From positions 1 through 9,586 of the forward strand of contig JANXMD010000280.1 of assembly GCA_025354845.1 (NCBI GenBank): DNA of 9,586 nt. Direction: 5' to 3'. Position numbers and translations under genes: made by a program. How positions within the stretch are numbered: the first letter of the stretch is position 1; every line of letters begins with the position of its first letter. The DNA is from Verrucomicrobiota bacterium. Lineage in GTDB: Bacteria; Verrucomicrobiota; Verrucomicrobiia; Limisphaerales; UBA9464. Below, in pieces: positions 5,610-9,586 of the stretch. Below the pieces are notes generated by a model. That model did not search any database. It was not told where the DNA came from and saw only the letters and a list, made by a program, of their open reading frames with translations.

Positions 5610-7205
5610 TCAATAATCCTGCTTCTTCATCATCTCCTTGGAGCTCCAGCGTCCCTTCGCTCCGGGAGTGTTGATGCGTGGCGGGGCGTCGATGGGCGGG
5701 CCCTGGTTTTGCTGCGGCTCGGCCTGACCGTTCGGCTGCTTGCCACCGGGCTGCGGTTGCGGCTGGCCCTTCTGCGCCTGCTCGGAGAGTTGCTGACGGA
5801 CTTGATCCAGTTTCTTGCCCACTTCCTCGGCCTTCTCGCCCGTTTCCTTGGAGGGATTCAGCCCCTGGAGTTCATCCAGGGCCTGCTCCGCCCCTTCGAG
5901 TCGCGCTGCCTTGGCCTCAAGCGATTCCTTGCCGCCGGGATCTTTGGACAAGCGCTCGGCGAGCTTGGAGAGCGCCTGCTCCAGCTTCTTTTGGGTGGCC
6001 GCAGCCTTCTGGGGCAGCCGGGTTTCCTTGGGTTTGAGGTCACCGGCCTGCTGATAAAAATCGAGGGACTGCCCGAGCCACTGCGCTTGCTGCTCCAGGT
6101 TGGCCTGCTCGCTCTGCTGTGAGAGCTCGTCACCACGCTCTTCCATCACCTCGGCGAGACGTTGATTGATGGCCTCGAGAGTTTCCTTGGCTGGTTGATG
6201 ATCGGGCACCTTGTCGAGGGCCTTTTCCACCTGTTCCCGCGCCATGCGGAGGACGGCGAGCTTCTCGTTGGGCCAGGGCATCTGTTGCTCCTGCAGCATC
6301 AGCGTCCGGGCGTGAAAGGTCAGCGCGTCGGCAAGGCGCCGCTTGCCGTCCTCGAGCGCCTGCTTCATCGCGTCGTCCTTCGGCTTGAGCTGCGTGGCAT
6401 CCTCGAGCATCGCCACCCCCTCCTCGATCTCCTTGAAGTCGGGTCGGGGAATTGGCGCCTCGGTGGGTTTCGGTGACACCAGCCGGGTGGACTGGGTCTT
6501 CCGCGTGCCTTCGCGGGCCAGGGCGTTGGCCAGTTGCTCGCGTGACTCGGATTCTCCGGCCGTGGCGTCCGGATCCGACGGGGCGATTTCCTTCGCGTCG
6601 CTGAACTTCTCGAAGGCATTGCGCAGCTTTTCGATCTTCTGCGTCGGCGAGTTCACCGGCTCCTTGGCCGCCTCCATGTTGCGACGGGCGTCGGCCAGCA
6701 GCAGGTCCAGCAACTGGCGCCGGACGAACTCGAAGTTGCGCCGCGCCTGCGGATCCTCGCCGGCCTTGAGCGAGTCGGCGAAATGATGCAGCGACTCCTT
6801 CCAGCGCGTGACCGTCTCATCGAGGTTGGCGCTGCGGGCCGCGGCGCCCATGCGGAATTCCGCGTTGCCCTTCTGAAACTTCACGCGCGACGCGATCGAC
6901 GCTCCGCCCACCTGTTCCGCCCGGTCGAGCGCAATGAGTGCGTCGTCGAATTTTCCCGCGGCGTATGCCGAAACGCCGAGATCGTAAAGGAGACGCCCGT
7001 TGTCCGGATCCTTCTCCAGCAGCGTGGTCAGGCGGTCCACCGCCTCCTGCGCCTTACCCTGATTCACCAATTGTTGGAGCGGAGCCATGTCGGGCGGCGC
7101 GGAAAAAACCGATCCTTGAGCCGTCGAAAGCAGGGCGGACAGGGCCAGGGTAACGACCACAGCGGTGGCGACGGGGCACCCGAATGGAAACGGTGGACGG
7201 TTCAT
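5610..7205 (-). CDS. BatC-like TPR protein with long coiled-coil extension
   Basis: This 531-residue exported protein has a signal peptide at about 1-30 (hydrophobic run AVVVTLALSALL, then STAQG). TPR motifs cover ~40-105 (QGKAQEAVDRLTTLLEKDPDNG; YAAGKFDDALIALDRAEQV). Long Glu/Lys/Gln-rich helical and coiled-coil segments run from ~110 to 480. A Pro/Gln/Gly-rich low-complexity stretch precedes the end GRWSSKEMMKKQDY. The position directly after batA and batB matches BatC/BatE-type TPR partners of the aerotolerance operon, thought to form a periplasmic or envelope complex with the vWA proteins. It is notably longer than a typical BatC, by recall. The start is ATG 7205: it overlaps the batB stop (ATGA), has AAAGGAG eight bases upstream and places the signal peptide at the N-terminus. 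A 41-codon upstream extension to 7328 would lie inside batB and is rejected. The gene name is inferred mainly from context. Confidence 0.8.
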   Translation of the reverse strand: MNRPPFPFGCPVATAVVVTLALSALLSTAQGSVFSAPPDMAPLQQLVNQGKAQEAVDRLTTLLEKDPDNGRLLYDLGVSAYAAGKFDDALIALDRAEQVGGASIASRVKFQKGNAEFRMGAAARSANLDETVTRWKESLHHFADSLKAGEDPQARRNFEFVRRQLLDLLLADARRNMEAAKEPVNSPTQKIEKLRNAFEKFSDAKEIAPSDPDATAGESESREQLANALAREGTRKTQSTRLVSPKPTEAPIPRPDFKEIEEGVAMLEDATQLKPKDDAMKQALEDGKRRLADALTFHARTLMLQEQQMPWPNEKLAVLRMAREQVEKALDKVPDHQPAKETLEAINQRLAEVMEERGDELSQQSEQANLEQQAQWLGQSLDFYQQAGDLKPKETRLPQKAAATQKKLEQALSKLAERLSKDPGGKESLEAKAARLEGAEQALDELQGLNPSKETGEKAEEVGKKLDQVRQQLSEQAQKGQPQPQPGGKQPNGQAEPQQNQGPPIDAPPRINTPGAKGRWSSKEMMKKQDY

Positions 7206-8248
7206 CGGGTGAGCTCCTTTCGATCGCGAATCGGCGTTGCCGGACGATTGAGGCTGCCGGAAATGGCCCGTCCGAAGACCTGAAATCCCAGGCAGATCGC
7301 AGCGAGCCCCAGCGGTACTCCGTACCATTCGGCGTAGTTCTTCATGTCGTCGTGCGCGGCCGCCTCGGCCATCGGCGCGAGGACCTCGCTTCGCAGTCGT
7401 TCCAGGGCGGTTCCGCCCTCATCGAGCCGGTAATACTTGCCGCCGGTGACGGCCGCAAGGCGTTGGAGATTGCTCTCGTTCAGGCGCGACGTGACCTCCT
7501 GACCGAAGGTGTTTTTGGCAACGCCGCCGTAATAGCGGTTCAACGGCACGCGAGCGCCACCGGGTGTCCCAACGCCAACGGTGCAGACCATCAGCTTCTG
7601 GGTGCGGGTGAGGCGACGCGCCATTTCCACCGGGTTGCCCGCCAGGTCCTCGCCGTCGGACACCACGATCACCAGACGCGGCGAAACCCGGTTGCTGATG
7701 AAATACCGGCCGGCCCGATCCAATGCCGCCGCGAGCGAGCTGCCGGGATCCTCGAGAACGTTGGGATCAATGTACCGTAGTGTGGTGCGCAGGGCGGTGG
7801 TGTCGAAGGTGAGCGGCGCATTCAGGTAGGCCACGCCGCTGAAGGTGATGAGCCCGATGCGATCGGCCCGTGTGCGCTCCAGGAATTGGTCGAGCGCATT
7901 GGTGGCGGCGGCCCAACGGCTGGGTCGGACATCGCTCGCCAGCATGGAGCGCGAGGCGTCGAGGGCGATGAGGTAGGGCACACCCTGCAATTCGCTGGCG
8001 GTGTCGCGCCGGTACCGCATCGGGCGGGCCAGCGCGAGCAGAAGAAGCGTCGGGATCAGCATCGCGGTAACGGTCTGGATCCGCTCGGAAATGCGTGATC
8101 CCGGAGCGATGGCCCACGGCCGTTCGGTACCACCGGCAAAGACAGTCAAATGACGCGCCCGCGCCCGCGCCGAAAACCACAACGCCAGGGCCATCAACGG
8201 GACCGACGCCGCCATCGCCCACAGGAATGCCGGAACGCCGAACCTCAT
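7202..8248 (-). CDS. batB: BatB-like von Willebrand factor A membrane protein
   Basis: This 348-residue protein has N-terminal membrane helices at ~8-27 and 58-75 and a vWA domain from ~90 to 280. A C-terminal helix lies at ~310-328 (YGVPLGLAAICLGFQVF). The MIDAS metal site is largely intact: DASRS at 97-101 and VSDGED with Asp198. The middle MIDAS residue is Ser (PGSSL, 169-172) where Thr is usual. The vWA domain should face the periplasm and bind partner proteins through a metal ion. It sits between batA and the TPR gene, overlapping each by four bases (ATGA). GAGGAGG eight bases upstream supports ATG 8248. Bat proteins were named for Bacteroides aerotolerance and are usually linked to MoxR ATPases; the precise role remains unclear. 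Confidence 0.88.
   Translation of the reverse strand: MRFGVPAFLWAMAASVPLMALALWFSARARARHLTVFAGGTERPWAIAPGSRISERIQTVTAMLIPTLLLLALARPMRYRRDTASELQGVPYLIALDASRSMLASDVRPSRWAAATNALDQFLERTRADRIGLITFSGVAYLNAPLTFDTTALRTTLRYIDPNVLEDPGSSLAAALDRAGRYFISNRVSPRLVIVVSDGEDLAGNPVEMARRLTRTQKLMVCTVGVGTPGGARVPLNRYYGGVAKNTFGQEVTSRLNESNLQRLAAVTGGKYYRLDEGGTALERLRSEVLAPMAEAAAHDDMKNYAEWYGVPLGLAAICLGFQVFGRAISGSLNRPATPIRDRKELTR
7214..7220 (-). promoter_or_regulatory. Ribosome binding site of the batC-like gene
   Basis: AAAGGAG on the minus strand, eight bases before ATG 7205 and inside the end of batB. It decides between ATG 7205 and the longer open frame beginning at 7328. Confidence 0.75.
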
Positions 8249-9207
8249 GGCATGCGCCTCCTCAACAGCTGCAGTGCGGTGAATTCAAGCATCCAGACGC
8301 CCAGCGCCGCCGCGACGGTTTCCGGGAACAGCTCCCGCCAGGTGACATGACGCTTCTGAATGAGCTCGCGCTTCTCCATCTGGTCGATCAGTTGGTAGAT
8401 TCCCTGGAGGGCGTGCGCGTCATTGGCCTGAAAAAACTGGCCCCCAGTCATGCGCGCCACCTTGTTCAATTCGTGGTTCGCTGCGGCCGACGGCGTGACC
8501 ATCTCGGGGCCAATGAGGATGGTGTACACCTTGATCCGTTCGCGAACCGCCACCGGCGCGATTTCGGCCGGGCGCGGACCCGCGGAGTTCTCGCCGTCGG
8601 TAATCAGGATGATGACCCGGCTCCGATCGCTGCTCTTTTTGAGAAAGGTGGTGCTGGCCGAAATGGCCCACCCGATGCCAGTGCCGGTCGCCAGCTCCGC
8701 CTCGCGCATCGCGCCAATCGCCCAGGCGTGATCGAGAGTCAACGGACTCACCAACCACGGCGTGCGGGCGAAGCAGACGATGCCAATGCGATCATTCGGA
8801 CGCCCCTTCACGAAGTCAGTAGTCACATGCACCAGCGCCTCCTTGCGGCTGACGCGATGTCCGTTGAGCCGGAAGTCGGTTTCAGCCATTGAGCGCGAGT
8901 AATCGAGCGCGAGCATGATGTCGATGCCTTTGCTCGGATCGGGGATATCGCCATTGGGAATCCTGGGTCGCGCGAGTGCCGCGATGGCGAACGCCAGAGG
9001 AATGAGGCCTGCCGCAAAACGCACGCGGCCGGCACGACGCCGCGGCCGACGTCCCAAGCCTTCCAGCCCTCGGAGCGTGGGCACGGGAACCGTAGGAATC
9101 GGACCGGGTCGACCGAGTCGCCAGGCGAGCCAGGGAAGGACCAGCCAGAGCAACAGCACCCACGGGTGCTCAAACTCAAAGCCGCCCGGCAGGGAAATCG
9201 CGGCCAT
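8245..9207 (-). CDS. batA: BatA-like von Willebrand factor A membrane protein
   Basis: This ~320-residue protein starts with the BatA-type N-terminus: FEHPWVLLLWLVLPWLAW, then a second membrane helix near 64-80 (AAGLIPLAFAIAALARPR). The vWA domain (~95-270) has a complete MIDAS: DYSRS at 102-106, Thr176 in GTGIG and Asp204 in LITDGEN. A last helix, VAAALGVWMLEFTAL (~298-312), anchors the C-terminus. It is likely a partner of BatB and the TPR protein in an envelope complex. Its stop overlaps the batB start by four bases. ATG 9207 shares one base with the upstream stop (TGATG). GTG 9210 is an equally coupled alternative one codon longer. GGGAGGGG at 9215-9222 serves either start. Confidence 0.9.
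   Translation of the reverse strand: MAAISLPGGFEFEHPWVLLLWLVLPWLAWRLGRPGPIPTVPVPTLRGLEGLGRRPRRRAGRVRFAAGLIPLAFAIAALARPRIPNGDIPDPSKGIDIMLALDYSRSMAETDFRLNGHRVSRKEALVHVTTDFVKGRPNDRIGIVCFARTPWLVSPLTLDHAWAIGAMREAELATGTGIGWAISASTTFLKKSSDRSRVIILITDGENSAGPRPAEIAPVAVRERIKVYTILIGPEMVTPSAAANHELNKVARMTGGQFFQANDAHALQGIYQLIDQMEKRELIQKRHVTWRELFPETVAAALGVWMLEFTALQLLRRRMP
8257..8263 (-). promoter_or_regulatory. Ribosome binding site of batB
   Basis: GAGGAGG on the minus strand, eight bases before ATG 8248, lying within the end of batA. It supports translational coupling and this start. Confidence 0.75.
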
Positions 9208-9586
9208 CACGAGACCCCTCCCGCCGTCGATTGACCGCTGCGAATGAAGGACTCCGCCGCATCCAGCAGGCCGTCCCCCTCGGACTCGCTGGCCTGCGCG
9301 CGCGCGAATTTCACACGATCGCAGAATCCCAGAAAGTCCCCCAGCCGAGAGCGGGACTCTTCCGGAAGCGAGCGGCTCGCCACGGCCGCTTCCAGAAATT
9401 CACGGGTGGTCTGGAAGCGGATCTGCAGCCGGTAGCGCCATTCCACGTAGTCGCGGAGCAGTTCCGATGAAGCGATGGCAAGCGCGTAGGCATTGAATGA
9501 GGCGCGGTCGGCGCGCAATTTCGCGAGGCGCGCGAGGAATTCGGCGTGACGATCCGGAACCGGCGGCGCGAGCGGCGTTCCATTGC
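9207..9586 (-). CDS. DUF4381-like Bat-operon protein, C-terminal fragment (5' end off window)
   Basis: The frame ending at stop 9207-9209 stays open to the right edge, giving about 125 residues of the C-terminus. The readable part runs from NGTPLAPPVPDRHAEF to FIRSGQSTAGGVS. Useful signatures are a helical segment with LLRDYVEWRYRLQIRFQTTREFLEAA and then FLGFCDRVKFARA near the end. These resemble the C-terminal half of DUF4381-type proteins, which often sit between a DUF58 gene and batA in MoxR/Bat operons. That assignment is from memory of the family pattern. The N-terminal membrane helix expected in this family lies outside the window. The stop overlaps the batA start, so it is in the same operon. 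Confidence 0.6.
   Translation of the reverse strand, partial: NGTPLAPPVPDRHAEFLARLAKLRADRASFNAYALAIASSELLRDYVEWRYRLQIRFQTTREFLEAAVASRSLPEESRSRLGDFLGFCDRVKFARAQASESEGDGLLDAAESFIRSGQSTAGGVS

Noticed and set aside
5709..6122. Leu-rich plus-strand frame resembling a membrane protein
   Set aside because: It is the antisense of the Gln/Glu/Lys-rich coiled-coil part of the batC-like gene; CAG and AAG/GAG codons read backwards give Leu and Phe.
7206..7328. 41-codon N-terminal extension of the batC-like gene
   Set aside because: It lies within batB, lacks a ribosome binding site and would bury the signal peptide; ATG 7205 has a strong site and an ATGA overlap.
8095..8892. 265-codon plus-strand frame opposite batB and batA
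   Set aside because: It is antisense to two well-supported vWA genes and shows no recognisable domain.

Overview
The window is GC-rich and densely coded, and reads as chromosomal DNA of a Verrucomicrobiota or other PVC-superphylum bacterium, quite possibly a Pedosphaera/Limisphaera-type lineage. The main pointer is the first gene: a secreted beta-propeller + HEAT + CxxCH cytochrome protein of the 'PVC-type membrane-bound dehydrogenase' class, which is expanded in Verrucomicrobiota and Planctomycetota. The palindromic spacer repeats fit that assignment. The phylum call is an inference from gene content, not from a marker gene.

Layout. (1) 1-2425, minus strand: the N-terminal ~808 codons of the PVC-type dehydrogenase/cytochrome; its 3' end lies beyond the left edge. 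(2) 2426-2921: a 496-bp non-coding spacer dominated by two tandem copies of a ~180-bp imperfectly palindromic element. (3) 2922-3743, minus: a small soluble Hanks-type Ser/Thr kinase-like protein with several altered catalytic motifs, probably a pseudokinase. (4) 3744-3842: a 99-bp divergent spacer. (5) 3843-5527, plus: a CPBP-family membrane protease gene whose stop overlaps the start of a comF-type phosphoribosyltransferase gene. (6) 5528-5609: a convergent spacer with small hairpins. (7) 5610-9586, minus: a tightly coupled Bat (aerotolerance-type) operon read right to left: the C-terminal part of a DUF4381-like protein, batA and batB (both membrane-anchored von Willebrand A proteins), then a long TPR/coiled-coil batC-like gene. 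All junctions overlap by 1-4 bases.

How the parts fit. The Bat cluster is a typical MoxR-associated vWA/TPR envelope module. batD is not found after batC; the operon ends there against comF. The CPBP-comF pair looks translationally coupled. The kinase-like gene is divergent from that pair and shares its upstream region.

The most interesting items are the palindromic tandem repeat, whose copies differ only in a central ~46-bp core while the potentially base-paired arms are identical, and the kinase with simultaneous VAIK, HRD and DFG changes. I saw no tRNA, rRNA, CRISPR array, transposase or phage gene.
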